Of a stretch of DNA of 64,000 nt, positions 51,973 to 63,397 are shown in pieces. The position numbers were made by a program, and so were the translations under genes. A model generated the notes under the pieces. It was not told where the DNA came from. It saw only the letters and a program-made list of their open reading frames with translations, and did not search any database. The stretch is from positions 167,089 through 231,088 of the forward strand of contig JAHDSF010000004.1 in assembly GCA_018432935.1 (NCBI GenBank), in the 5' to 3' direction. The DNA comes from Rhodospirillales bacterium (GTDB lineage Bacteria; Pseudomonadota; Alphaproteobacteria; Rhodospirillales; Shumkoniaceae). The first letter of the stretch is position 1. Each line of letters opens with the position of its first letter.

Positions 51973-52827
51973 TCATGTCTCCCGGCCTTCGACCAGACTG
52001 CGGACGAAGGCTGCTGCGGCAGCGCCCTTGAGGGCGTCGCGCCAGAGCTGGGCGGCAAGCTGACGGTGCAGGGCGACCGCTTCCGGCGCCGCGGTGACGA
52101 GGCCGACCCCGAGGCGGATGTTCGGCCGCGCCCCCAGACGGAAAGGGCTCAGCGCCGCCGTCACGCGCCCGGCGCCGCCCACGAGCTCGAAACCAATGCC
52201 GGGCGCGGGCTCGACCAAGATGCCGAGCTGGACGTCGGCCGGAGGCTCCTCCAGCAGCCCGGCCAAGCGACGCAGTTCCGCGCCGGCCTGCCCGCATCTG
52301 CGCCTTTGCTCGGCAGGCGGCAGCGCAGCCGCGCCGGCCAGGCCCTCCTCGGCTAGCCGGGACAGCTCTCCGGCGGAAAGCATGGCGCATGTGCGCGGCC
52401 GCCGGGCATCGAAGGCCAGCCGGCGGGCCCGCAATAGCGGCACCACCCGTTCCGCTTCCGTCCCGGCGCCTTCCCGGAGGGCCGCCGCCAGCTCGCGCTC
52501 GTAGGCTTCGGACGCGAACGGGCAGAAGGGCGTCTCACCGTAGGCGACGATCTCGTCCGCCTCCGCCTCGAGCTGCCGCAGCCGCTCGAAGAAGGCGACC
52601 GCCGAGCTCAGATATTCGACCCCGATGCCGAGCAGGGTCGGCACCGAGATCCCGTACATCTCGGCGAACCGTTCCAGCGTCTCGATTTTGGCGACCTGGC
52701 CGCTTTCATAGCGATAGAGCCCGGCACGCGAGATTCCAAGCCGGGCTGCGACCTCCTCCGGCCGCAGGCCGGATGCCAGGCGGAAGGCCTTGAGCCGACC
52801 GCCTACTTCATCCATGCGGATCGCCAT
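51973..52827 (-). CDS. XRE-family transcriptional regulator
   Basis: The 284-residue protein has an N-terminal helix-turn-helix (about 10-60, GLRPEEVAARLGISRAGLYR). A long C-terminal region rich in Ala, Glu and Arg (about 90-280) has no domain I can name, so it may be an effector-binding domain. The start is uncertain between ATG at 52827 and 52815. Neither has a clear ribosome site. It converges on the OYE gene. A functional link is possible but unproven. Confidence 0.75.
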   Translation of the reverse strand: MAIRMDEVGGRLKAFRLASGLRPEEVAARLGISRAGLYRYESGQVAKIETLERFAEMYGISVPTLLGIGVEYLSSAVAFFERLRQLEAEADEIVAYGETPFCPFASEAYERELAAALREGAGTEAERVVPLLRARRLAFDARRPRTCAMLSAGELSRLAEEGLAGAAALPPAEQRRRCGQAGAELRRLAGLLEEPPADVQLGILVEPAPGIGFELVGGAGRVTAALSPFRLGARPNIRLGVGLVTAAPEAVALHRQLAAQLWRDALKGAAAAAFVRSLVEGRET

Positions 52828-52939
52828 CCGCCTATTGTGGGCACCGGGACGGCAGCGGTTCAATCGCGCAACGCGGCTTGATGTGGCGCGCCTGGGTTCC
52901 CAGAATGGCGGACCCGAAGGACCCGGAAGGCGAACCGCG

Positions 52940-53779
52940 ATGCTCTCCTACCGTCACGCGTTCCATGCCGGCAACCATGCCGACGTGCTGAAGCATGCGG
53001 TGTTCGTATTCGTGCTGCAGTATCTGCAGCGCAAAGACGCGCCGCTCCTGCTGCTGGACACCCACGCCGGAGCCGGTTTCTACGACCTCGGCTCGCCCGA
53101 GGCGCTGAAGCTGCGCGAATTCGACGGCGGCATCGCGCGGGTGCTGGCGGCCCCGGGAGCGGCGCCCGAGCTGGTTGCCGCCTACCTCGACCTGGTGCGC
53201 GAGGCCAACCCCCGCCACGCCATCGTGCGCTATCCCGGCTCGCCGCTGCTGGCGCTGCGGCTAAGGCGGCCGCAGGATCGCGCCGTCTTTTGCGAGTTGC
53301 ACCCGGCCGACCATGCCGCACTGGCGGCAGCCATCGAGGGCGAAAGGCGGGTTCTGGCGCTGCAGGAAGACGGGTTGCGCGCCCTGCTGGCCCAGGTGCC
53401 GCCGCCGGAGAAGCGGGGCCTGACGCTGATTGATCCCAGCTACGAGATCAAGTCCGATTACGAGAAGGTCACCACGGCTCTGGCCAAGGCCTGGGCCAAG
53501 TTCCCGACCGGCTGCTATGCGCTCTGGTACCCGGTGATCGAGCGGGGCCGCTGCGAGGCGATGGCGGAGGCGCTGGCCGGCGCCGGCGTACGCAAGCTCT
53601 ACCGGCTCGAGCTGGGCCTCGCCCCCGACTCTCCGGGGCGCGGCATGACCGGCTCCGGCCTGTTCGTCGTCAACCCTCCCTACACCCTGCCCGACGCCGC
53701 CGAGGTCGCCCTGCCCTGGCTGGCCGAAGTCCTCGGCGCCGCGGGGCCGCGCAAGGCGGAGTGGCTGGTCGGGGAATGA
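52940..53779 (+). CDS. rlmJ: 23S rRNA (adenine(2030)-N(6))-methyltransferase RlmJ
   Basis: The 279-residue protein starts MLSYRHAFHAGNHADVLKHA, the RlmJ (YhiR/ComJ) hallmark. The catalytic motif LIDPSYEIKSDYEKV carries the D-P-S-Y variant of the N6-adenine methyltransferase DPPY. It methylates A2030 of 23S rRNA. The ATG at 52940 fits the family start. It converges with the downstream methyltransferase gene at 53818. Confidence 0.93.
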   Translation: MLSYRHAFHAGNHADVLKHAVFVFVLQYLQRKDAPLLLLDTHAGAGFYDLGSPEALKLREFDGGIARVLAAPGAAPELVAAYLDLVREANPRHAIVRYPGSPLLALRLRRPQDRAVFCELHPADHAALAAAIEGERRVLALQEDGLRALLAQVPPPEKRGLTLIDPSYEIKSDYEKVTTALAKAWAKFPTGCYALWYPVIERGRCEAMAEALAGAGVRKLYRLELGLAPDSPGRGMTGSGLFVVNPPYTLPDAAEVALPWLAEVLGAAGPRKAEWLVGE

Positions 53780-53817
53780 GCCGAGGGTGCAGATGCACCT
53801 GCTCGCCTTTCCAGGCA

Positions 53818-54381
53818 TCACCCAGGCTTGCGCAGCAGAGCGGTCCGCTGCCACACCACTTCGGGTCCATCGCTGTCGATAAAGCCGGCGGCGCGTGCGG
53901 CTTTCAGCTCGGCGGCGAAACCGCCGTCGCTGACATGCCCGCCCTTCGGCTCGATCACCAGCAATCCCGCGCCTGGCCGCAGCACGCCGAACAGTTCCCC
54001 GAACAGCGCCGGCCGGTCCGGCACCTCGTGCACCACATTGGCGGCCAGCGCGAAGTCGAACGGACCGGTCACGCCCAGGCGGTCCGAGCCGGCGAGCACG
54101 GTATCGATGCGCTCCGCCAGGCCCTTCCGCCGCGCCCGGGCCAGGGTCTTCTCCAGCATGTTCTCCTGCAGGTCGACGGCGACCACCCGGCCGGATGGGC
54201 CGATCAGGCGCGCCATGCCCAGGCTGAAGTGGCCGAACCCGCAGCCGACGTCGAGCACGCGCATGTCCGGCTTCACGTAGGGCCCGAGGATCCGGTCCGC
54301 CGGGTGGAGGATGCGGCGAAGCGGGTTGTCGAAGGTGTAGGCCACCCACCACGGGCAAACGTGCGGTCGGTTTTCGGTCAC
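53818..54381 (-). CDS. Class I SAM-dependent methyltransferase
   Basis: The 187-residue protein has motif I MRVLDVGCGFGHFSLGMARL (about 45-64) and later FDFALAANVVHEVPDR, typical of UbiE/Coq5-like or Methyltransf_25 enzymes. The substrate is unknown. I prefer the GTG at 54381 (VTENRPHVC), which follows GGAGGCGTACAGC. A longer start at 54495 would add 38 residues with no domain. It is divergent from the split membrane gene. Confidence 0.78.
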   Translation of the reverse strand: MTENRPHVCPWWVAYTFDNPLRRILHPADRILGPYVKPDMRVLDVGCGFGHFSLGMARLIGPSGRVVAVDLQENMLEKTLARARRKGLAERIDTVLAGSDRLGVTGPFDFALAANVVHEVPDRPALFGELFGVLRPGAGLLVIEPKGGHVSDGGFAAELKAARAAGFIDSDGPEVVWQRTALLRKPG

Positions 54382-54500
54382 TGCTGTACGCCTCCGGCTG
54401 TCCTTGCGGATTGTGCACACCGGGAACGGGAACTGCCAAGGGGTGACATATTGCGCGATTCCGGCTACAGTCATGCACGCATCGCGGGATAACACGCCTC

Positions 54501-54863
54501 GTGCAGGGGACCGCCGGCGTCGTTCGCGACGTCTATTGGTGCGCCTGGACCTACCGCCGGATCTACCTGCGCAGCCTTCTTCCGCCCTTCGCCGCCTATC
54601 TGCTGTCGGACATGGTCGCGATGGCGGGCGACGGGGCCGTCGCGATCTCGTTCGCTATCGGTCTCGTCGGCGATCTCCTGTTCTGCCGGGTGCTTGCATC
54701 CTGGCACCGCTTCGTCATCGGCGGGACCTTGCCCGCGGGATCTTGGTTCACGCTCAGCCGCGACGATCTCCTCTTCTTTGTCGCCTTCCTCGCCTTCGAG
54801 GCGCTCGACCTGGGCATCGGGCTGCTGGCCGGCGCCGTTGCCCCTGAAAGCTTCGCGGACTGA
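54501..54863 (+). CDS. N-terminal half of a split membrane protein
   Basis: The 120-residue protein has helices near 30-63 and 90-112 and the segment LASWHRFVIGGTLPAGSWF. That stretch recalls longer alphaproteobacterial membrane proteins of about 240-260 residues in which an ASWHR-type motif is followed by further helices. It stops at TGA 54861-54863, and the next gene starts at the A of that TGA. Either a frameshift has split one gene, or two halves are made by coupled translation. Confidence 0.6.
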   Translation: MQGTAGVVRDVYWCAWTYRRIYLRSLLPPFAAYLLSDMVAMAGDGAVAISFAIGLVGDLLFCRVLASWHRFVIGGTLPAGSWFTLSRDDLLFFVAFLAFEALDLGIGLLAGAVAPESFAD

Positions 54864-55225
54864 TGTCGCTGACCGGGGCGGCGACGTTCGCCTCGTGGCT
54901 GATGTTCGTCCGCATCTGCATCGTGTTCCCTCTGCTTGCCCTCGGTCAGCCGGACGCTCTGAAACTCGCCTGGCGGCTGGGTGCCGGCAATGTCTGGCGG
55001 CTTTTCTGGATCCTGTTCTGGGTCGCTCTGCCGCTCTTCGTGGTGAAGGCGGCATTCGCGCTTTCGCAGATCCTCCTGATCCTCGCGGACGGACCGGTCC
55101 TCGGTCTGCCGATGGCCGCGGTCGGCACGGCCTTCTTCATGGCCGCCGGGATCGTGGGTGCCACGGCCTTGTCGCGGCTGATCCTTATGCGGACCGATCC
55201 GGGAACCGCGGGCGCCGCACGGTAA
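54863..55225 (+). CDS. C-terminal half of a split membrane protein
   Basis: The 120-residue protein starts at ATG 54863, overlapping the previous stop by one base (TGATG). It holds FVRICIVFPLLALGQPDALK and LAWRLGAGNVWRLFWILFWV, which look like the C-terminal half of the same membrane-protein family as the gene before it. About three helices. The frame is offset by one base relative to the first half. Function unknown. Confidence 0.6.
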   Translation: MSLTGAATFASWLMFVRICIVFPLLALGQPDALKLAWRLGAGNVWRLFWILFWVALPLFVVKAAFALSQILLILADGPVLGLPMAAVGTAFFMAAGIVGATALSRLILMRTDPGTAGAAR

Positions 55226-55247
55226 GACGCGGGCACAAGGGACCCCG

Positions 55248-56636
55248 TCACCTTTGTCCGCTCATCAGGGGCGGAGTTTGCCGCAGCTCGGCAACGTCTT
55301 CGGGCGTGACCGTGGCGTTGGCGGGATCGCCGAACTGGCGCAGCACATAGTTGGCGAGCGCGGCGATCTGGACGTCGTCGAGCAGCTCGGCAAAGGCGGG
55401 CATGAACACCTGCTGGTCGCCGTAGCTTCGCGCCACCCCGTTGAGCATGACCAGCAGCAGGTTGGAAACCGAATCGCCGCCGACGTTGCCGTTGTGGTAG
55501 AGCGACGGATAGCCGCCCTCGGCCGGCGCCCCGACGCCGCCGCCGGTCCAGCCGTGGCAGGAGGCACAGTTGCCGACGAACAAGCGGGCGCCTTCCGCGG
55601 CCCCCTCGCGGGCCGGCACCGTGCCGCGCAGGGCGACCACGTCGGCGGCAGGCCCTCCCCAGCCGTTGCGCGGCTGGTCCGCCCCGCGCGCGATCGCCGG
55701 CACGCTGCGCAGGTAGGCGGCGATCGCCGCACGATCGTCGTCAGTGAGCCGGCTGGTGCTGTACTGGACGACCTCCGCCATCGGCCCGCTCGCCCGGGCA
55801 TGGCCGGGAGCGATGCCAGTGGCAAGGTAGTGCTCGATCTCGGCGTCGCTCCAGCCGCCGATGCCGGCGTTGTCGGCCGGCGTGATGTTGTAGGCTTGCC
55901 AGTTCTCGATCGTGGCCCCCGCGAACTTGTTGCCCGAGCGTGCCTGCAGGAGGTTGCGCGGCGTGTGGCAGTCGCCGCAGTGGCCGAGCGCCTCGACCAG
56001 GTAGGCGCCGCGGTTCCAGGCGGCCTCGCGACCCGGCTCGGGCTGGAACCGCTGATCGTCGAGGAACAGCAGATTCCAGAACGCCATCAGCGGCCGCTGG
56101 TCGAACGGGAACTCCAGCGTGTTCGGCGGCGCCCGCTGGACCACCGGATCGAGGCTGAACAGGTAGGCCTTGATCGCCAGCGCGTCCTCGAGGCTGAGCT
56201 TGGTGTACGAGGTGTAGGGAAAGGCCGGATAGAGGAACTGTCCCTCGCTGCCGAGCCCCTTGTGAAGTGCGCGCACGAACTCGCGGTTGCTCCAGCCGCC
56301 GATGCCGGTCTGCTGGTCGGGGGTGATGTTGGGGGCATGGATGGTGCCGAACGGGGTCGGCAGGCCGCGCCCGCCGGCGAACGGCCGGCCGCCTTCCACC
56401 GTATGACAGGCGGCGCAGTCGCCCGCTGCGACGAGATAGCGCCCCCGTTCGATGAACTCGGGGTCGGTCATCCGGCCGACGATGCCGCCGATCGCTTCCT
56501 GCGACGGATAGCGCAAGTCGCGCCAGTAATCGTAGAGAAGCACGCCCAGAACGGCGATGCCACCCGCCACCGCCAGCAGCAGCAGGGTGAGGACAGGGCG
56601 GAAGCCGCCCGAGCCGTAACGCCTGCGCCGCGCCAT
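55248..56636 (-). CDS. Membrane-anchored triheme cytochrome c subunit of a dehydrogenase
   Basis: The 462-residue protein has one N-terminal membrane helix (about 13-35) and three CXXCH haem-c sites: CAACH (74-78), CGDCH (about 224-228) and CASCH (about 360-364). This is the layout of the cytochrome subunits of membrane-bound gluconate, sorbitol, fructose and alcohol dehydrogenases. It passes electrons from the FAD subunit to ubiquinone. It follows the FAD subunit by 3 bases. Confidence 0.9.
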   Translation of the reverse strand: MARRRRYGSGGFRPVLTLLLLAVAGGIAVLGVLLYDYWRDLRYPSQEAIGGIVGRMTDPEFIERGRYLVAAGDCAACHTVEGGRPFAGGRGLPTPFGTIHAPNITPDQQTGIGGWSNREFVRALHKGLGSEGQFLYPAFPYTSYTKLSLEDALAIKAYLFSLDPVVQRAPPNTLEFPFDQRPLMAFWNLLFLDDQRFQPEPGREAAWNRGAYLVEALGHCGDCHTPRNLLQARSGNKFAGATIENWQAYNITPADNAGIGGWSDAEIEHYLATGIAPGHARASGPMAEVVQYSTSRLTDDDRAAIAAYLRSVPAIARGADQPRNGWGGPAADVVALRGTVPAREGAAEGARLFVGNCASCHGWTGGGVGAPAEGGYPSLYHNGNVGGDSVSNLLLVMLNGVARSYGDQQVFMPAFAELLDDVQIAALANYVLRQFGDPANATVTPEDVAELRQTPPLMSGQR

Positions 56637-56639
56637 CCC

Positions 56640-58235
56640 TCACGCCCTCTTGCGGAGGCGGTCGGCCAGCCGGTGGGCCAGCGCCGCGATGGTCAGGGTG
56701 CAATTGACCGAGCCGGCGGTCGGCATCACCGAGCTGCTGGCGACGAACAGGTTGTCGTGGTCATAGGTGCGGCAGTCGCCGTCGACCACCGAATTGACGG
56801 GGTCCTCGCCCATGATCGTCGTGCCCATGATGTGGTTGTTGGGGGCGAACGCATCGTCGAATTCGACCTCGGTCCCCCCCATCAGGTCGGCGATCTGCGC
56901 ATAGGTCTCGTGGGTGTGGGCGGCGCTGCGCTGGACGTACTCGTCGACGTCGTAGTGGATCTCGGGATAAGGGATGCCGAGAGCGTCCCTGCGCTCGGAG
57001 CTCGGCAGAACCCGGTTCTCGGGCAGCGGCAGGATCTCGTGGAAGCTGTTGATGCTGAGCGTGCGCGCCGAGCGCAGGCGGATCTCGCGCTCCAGTTCGG
57101 GCCCGATCACCCCGCGGGACAGGATGTCCTGCGTCACCTTGCGCACCGCCGCGGAATTCGACAGGTGCAGCTTCTTGGCCGCGTACTCGGCCCGGAAGGT
57201 GCCGTCGCGGAAGTTGACGACCGAGGTCATCTCGATCGGCCCGCGGCCCGGCCACAGGTCCTCGCCGGCAAGGAAGGTGACGCCGGTCCCCGGGTGGTCC
57301 ATCAGGTTGCGCCCGACCATGTCCGAGCTGTTGGCGATCCCCCTGGGAAAGCGGTCGTCGGCCGAGATCAACATCAGCTTCGGCGTCTCGATGCCGTTGG
57401 CGGCGAGGACGAAGGTGGTTCCGGTCACCCGGCTGCTGGCGCCGTTCGGGTCCTTGTAGTGGACGGCCGCGATGCGCCCGCCCTCGCCCGCCTCGATCCG
57501 GTAGACGACCGCGCTGGCAATCAGTCGCGCGCCGGCGCGCATCGCCTTCACCGCGTGGACCTCGCCGGAGTACTGGGCGGCGATCGGGCAGATCGGCATG
57601 CAGTTGTTGTTGCCGCAGCAGGTCGGGCGGCCGTCATAGGGCCGGCTGTTGCGGGCGACCGGCTCCGGCACCACCGAGAAACCGTTGCCGTTGAGGACCT
57701 CGGCAAAGCGCTGGTCCATCCACGACAGCGGGATCTGCTTCATCGGATAGGGGGCCGACCGCGGCGACCCGAGGTCGACGTCGTCGGGCCCCGACACCCC
57801 GAGGTCCGCTTCGGCCCGCAGGTAGTAGGATTCGAGGGCGTCATAGGCAAACGGCCAGTCGCGGCCGACGTCGAACAGGCTGCGCAGTCGAAAATCGCTG
57901 GGCAGCAGCCTCCAGCACGCCGCCGCCCAGTGCCAGGTGGTGCCGCCGACGGCGCGGATGTACTGGGCGGCGTAGTCGACGTTGCCCTTCTCGATCAGGT
58001 AGCCGTTGGGCGGCGCGTACTCCGGGTGCGGGGCATAGGGCTGCGACAGATACGGCGCCATGTAGTCGGCCTTGGACGGCGAGTTGCGAAACCGTTCGAC
58101 GACCCGCCACCGCGACAGCCAGGGACCCGCCTCGAGGATCAGCACCGACGCGCCGGCCTTGGCAAGCTCGTGGGCGACGATGCCGCCGGCGACGCCGGAC
58201 CCGACCACGACGACGTCGGCCGAGGTGTCGCTCAT
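56640..58235 (-). CDS. GMC-type FAD dehydrogenase large subunit with an iron-sulfur cysteine motif
   Basis: The 531-residue protein starts with VVVVGSGVAGGIVAHELAKA, the FAD fold, and ends with MPTAGSVNCTLTIAALAHRL, the GMC C-terminal signature. Cys206, Cys207 and Cys212 in TCCGNNNC, plus Cys216, match the cysteine spacing (C-C-x4-C) reported for the 3Fe-4S cluster of FAD glucose dehydrogenase. It oxidises a sugar or polyol. It overlaps the small subunit gene by 4 bases and has the cytochrome subunit downstream. Confidence 0.92.
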   Translation of the reverse strand: MSDTSADVVVVGSGVAGGIVAHELAKAGASVLILEAGPWLSRWRVVERFRNSPSKADYMAPYLSQPYAPHPEYAPPNGYLIEKGNVDYAAQYIRAVGGTTWHWAAACWRLLPSDFRLRSLFDVGRDWPFAYDALESYYLRAEADLGVSGPDDVDLGSPRSAPYPMKQIPLSWMDQRFAEVLNGNGFSVVPEPVARNSRPYDGRPTCCGNNNCMPICPIAAQYSGEVHAVKAMRAGARLIASAVVYRIEAGEGGRIAAVHYKDPNGASSRVTGTTFVLAANGIETPKLMLISADDRFPRGIANSSDMVGRNLMDHPGTGVTFLAGEDLWPGRGPIEMTSVVNFRDGTFRAEYAAKKLHLSNSAAVRKVTQDILSRGVIGPELEREIRLRSARTLSINSFHEILPLPENRVLPSSERRDALGIPYPEIHYDVDEYVQRSAAHTHETYAQIADLMGGTEVEFDDAFAPNNHIMGTTIMGEDPVNSVVDGDCRTYDHDNLFVASSSVMPTAGSVNCTLTIAALAHRLADRLRKRA

Positions 58236-58795
58236 GTCCCTGAGGCTCCCGGCGGCGTGGCCCAGTAGCCGGGCAGGTCGCGACAGTACGACGGAACCGT
58301 CAGGACGTCGGCTACTGCCGCGAACATCAGGGCCTTCTCGTAGGCGACCACTTCCACGCCCGGCGACGACTCGTTCGCAGCGCGGTCCTCCCGCCCGGCC
58401 CCCTGCGGCCGCCGCTCGCCGACCTCGCCGAGATACCAGGCGGTGGCGATCTGCACCGGAACCTCGCGCACCGCATCCCCTTCGGCTCCAAGCGTCGACT
58501 GCAGACGCTCCGGCGGCACACCCGCCTGGACCCGCAGGTTCACGGTTTGCAGCGCCTGGGGAAAGCCGCCGTCGCGCCGGACGAGCGCGCTGAGGAGGCG
58601 CTGTCCGAGGGTGCGATCGAGATCCTGGTGGCCGGTGATGTACTGCGATACCATCATGAAAGCTTCGACCGCCTCGCCGGCCTGGGCTTGCGGAGCACGC
58701 GGCCAGGCGGCAGCCAGCGTGGAGGCGGCGACCCCGCCACCGGCGGCGAGAAGGCGGCGACGACTAATCCCGGTCGGTCGCTCGTGCGGCGTCAC
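58232..58795 (-). CDS. FAD dehydrogenase small subunit, Tat-exported
   Basis: The 187-residue protein begins with a twin-arginine signal (ISRRRLLAAGGG, residues 10-21) and resembles the small subunits of FAD-linked sorbitol/fructose dehydrogenases. It escorts the folded large subunit across the membrane by the Tat route, since that subunit lacks its own signal. GTG start at 58795 after AAGGGGGCAG. Operon order small, large, cytochrome. Confidence 0.85.
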   Translation of the reverse strand: MTPHERPTGISRRRLLAAGGGVAASTLAAAWPRAPQAQAGEAVEAFMMVSQYITGHQDLDRTLGQRLLSALVRRDGGFPQALQTVNLRVQAGVPPERLQSTLGAEGDAVREVPVQIATAWYLGEVGERRPQGAGREDRAANESSPGVEVVAYEKALMFAAVADVLTVPSYCRDLPGYWATPPGASGT

Positions 58796-59112
58796 ACCTG
58801 CCCCCTTTCGAACGCCGCGGCGAGGGCGGCTGGTGGGTGGAATGGTTTTGACATGGCGCCCGCACCGTCGGGTTCAAGCGAAACCGGCCTCGCATCTCCC
58901 AACCGGAGATAACCACCTTGAGACGGCCGAGCCGCACAAGTTGCAGGCCGGATCAATCGGCCGTTACGGGGCACCGCCGTCCGGCCGCGCAGCACCTGCG
59001 ATTCCTGCTTGCGCGCAATGCCGCCCCGTCCATATCTAGCGGCAGAAAACGAGGGGTTCGGCGCGGCCTCGACGGAGGAGCAACGAACCCGGTCGGAAGG
59101 AGTAAACAGGTC
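58796..59112. other. 317-base gap upstream of clpB
   Basis: This is the divergent region between the small subunit gene and clpB. It holds the candidate heat-shock promoter described separately and no gene-like frame. A CTTGAG at 58917 has no matching -10. Confidence 0.4.
59008..59037 (+). promoter_or_regulatory. Candidate RpoH (heat-shock) promoter of clpB
   Basis: CTTGCG (59008-59013) is followed after 16 bases by CCATATCT (59030-59037), close to the alphaproteobacterial sigma-32 pattern CTTG-N-CYTATNT. It lies 76 bases upstream of the clpB start. ClpB is a standard sigma-32 target. Confidence 0.45.
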
Positions 59113-61704
<2,592 letters not shown>

Positions 61705-61796
61705 TCGTCGTCATGCCTTGACCGCGGGCAGCCGGGGCCCACGTAACGACCAGGACGAAGCGGTGCGTGCCGCTTCCAAAGCCCTTGAGCAGGCTG

Positions 61797-61817
61797 GAGG
61801 GGCGTCCGCCGCCCCTC
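61797..61817 (+). promoter_or_regulatory. Hairpin between clpB and the DUF4383 genes
   Basis: GAGGGGCG (61797-61804) pairs with CGCCCCTC (61810-61817) around TCCGC. There is no U-tract. It may be a weak terminator or a processing site. Confidence 0.3.
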
Positions 61818-61880
61818 CCCCGGCTCCCGCCGACGCGGCGTTGGGCATCCGCATTCCCTGAGAGACGGAAGGAGGCGAAT

Positions 61881-62348
61881 ATGCGCACTCGCTATTTCGC
61901 TCTGGTCTTCGGCATCGTGTTCTGCGTGGTCGGCATTGCCGGCTTCTTTCCTGCGTTCCTGACACCCCCTGCCGGGCCCGCGCTGGCCCTCGAAGGAGGT
62001 CATGGCTACCTGTTCGGCCTGTTCCCCGTGAACTGGCTGCACAACATCGTCCACCTCGCGTTCGGCATCTGGGGCCTAGCGGCCTATCGCAGCTTCGGCG
62101 GTGCCCGCACCTACGCCCGCTCGGTCGCGGTGATCTATGGCGTGCTGGCCGTGATGGGCTTCATCCCGGTGCTGTCCACGATGTTCGGCTTGGTTCCCGT
62201 CTACGGGAACGACATCTGGCTGCACGCGGCCCTGGCGATCGTGGCGGCGTACTTCGGCTTCGGCAGCCGGCAGAGCCAGGAAGTGCCGGCCACCGTCACG
62301 GAACCGGAAACCCGTCAAGAGCGGGTGCGGCGGACCGGGACGCGGTAG
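61881..62348 (+). CDS. DUF4383-family membrane protein
   Basis: The 155-residue protein has four membrane helices and the DUF4383 signature: MRTRYFALVFGIVFCVVGIA, then LFGLFPVNWLHNIVHLAFGI and a final DIWLHAALAIVAAY. The function is unknown. Related proteins are found in many soil bacteria. The ATG at 61881 follows AAGGAGGCGAAT. The C-terminal tail is polar and longer than in the paralogue at 63005. Confidence 0.82.
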   Translation: MRTRYFALVFGIVFCVVGIAGFFPAFLTPPAGPALALEGGHGYLFGLFPVNWLHNIVHLAFGIWGLAAYRSFGGARTYARSVAVIYGVLAVMGFIPVLSTMFGLVPVYGNDIWLHAALAIVAAYFGFGSRQSQEVPATVTEPETRQERVRRTGTR

Positions 62349-62557
62349 CCAACCCGGCGCGCTTTCGGGCGGGGACAAGGAGCTTCCTTGTCCCCGTTCG
62401 CGCCTCTTTCCCCGCCTTGACCAGCGCAGCCGGGTCCACACGTAAGCTGGACGACGAAGAGCGAGGGGCTTCGCCGCTTCCCTGCCCGGGGCCGGATTCC
62501 GGTCGGTTGGCGCCGCCCGCGCGAACGAACAGGCACCGTTCTGGTCAAGGAGGCAGC

Positions 62558-62902
62558 TTGCGATCCTTCGCATTGATCTTCGGCGTCATCTTGTGGTGGG
62601 TGGGTCTCGGCGCGGTGGCGCCAATTCTGCTCGACCATCCTCACGGCAAGGGAATCCGGCTTGTTCGCCTGCTCCGCGCGCGCTGGCACCGGGCCCGCCG
62701 ACGTCCGGAAGGCCAACGCCATGCGGCCGTGGTGGCAACGCTGGTCGCGATGGCGCTCGCCGCCCCGATGCTGCCGGCGGCGTACGGATTGGCGCCGGTC
62801 GCCGAGGTGCACGCCTGGTGGATCGTCTCGCTGGTGGCGGCGCTGGCCGCCTACGCCAGGCTCGTCGCTCCGGCTCGTGATCCGCGCCGACATCTCCGGT
62901 AG
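62558..62902 (+). CDS. Degenerate or divergent DUF4383-like paralogue
   Basis: The 114-residue protein starts with TTG after a strong AAGGAGG and reads LRSFALIFGVILWWVGLGAV, similar to the start of the DUF4383 proteins on either side. The last half, MALAAPMLPAAYGLAPVAEV followed by HAWWIVSLVAALAAY, matches their last two helices. The second helix region is replaced by a basic stretch (RLLRARWHRARRRPEGQR). It may be a decaying copy or a diverged membrane protein. The strong ribosome site argues that it is translated. Confidence 0.55.
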   Translation: MRSFALIFGVILWWVGLGAVAPILLDHPHGKGIRLVRLLRARWHRARRRPEGQRHAAVVATLVAMALAAPMLPAAYGLAPVAEVHAWWIVSLVAALAAYARLVAPARDPRRHLR

Positions 62903-63004
62903 CAGCCTTGATGGCCGGGCAACCGCGACGTAGATGAGGTGCGGGGGCGCTCCCCCCCCTTTGGTCGCATGCCTGCCCGACCCCGGCCACCGACGGAGGC
63001 GCCG

Positions 63005-63397
63005 ATGCGGACGCGCTACTTCTCCCTGATCCTGGGCATCCTGCTGCTGGTCAGCGGGGTGGCCGGCTTCGTGCCCCGCTTCCTCACCCCGACCGGCGAG
63101 GGCAATCCGCTGCTGTTCGGTCTGTTCGCCACCAACGCCGTGCACAACGTCTTCCATATGCTGTGGGGGGTTTGGGGGTTGGTCGCGTTCGGCCGCGTCG
63201 AACGGGCCCGCCTGTACGCCCGGGTGAGCGCCGCCGTTTTCGCGGTGCTCGCAGTGATGGGTCTGATCCTGCCGCTTTCGACCGTGTTCGGGCTGATGCC
63301 GGTCTACGGCTACGACGTCTGGCTCCACGCGCTGATCGCCATCGCCTCGGCGATCGCCGGATTCGGGTCGGCGCGCACGCCGGCAAGCGTTTCATGA
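63005..63397 (+). CDS. DUF4383-family membrane protein
   Basis: The 130-residue protein closely parallels the gene at 61881: MRTRYFSLILGILLLVSGVA, LFGLFATNAVHNVFHMLWGV and YDVWLHALIAIASAIAGFG, with four membrane helices. It is a tandem paralogue, with the degenerate copy between them. The stop overlaps the DUF488 start by 4 bases (ATGA), so the two are translationally coupled. Function unknown. Confidence 0.82.
   Translation: MRTRYFSLILGILLLVSGVAGFVPRFLTPTGEGNPLLFGLFATNAVHNVFHMLWGVWGLVAFGRVERARLYARVSAAVFAVLAVMGLILPLSTVFGLMPVYGYDVWLHALIAIASAIAGFGSARTPASVS

Noticed and set aside
55254..58268. A 1004-codon open frame opposite the cytochrome and GMC genes
   Set aside because: Same effect as above. 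The minus strand has three well-supported dehydrogenase subunits with overlapping starts.
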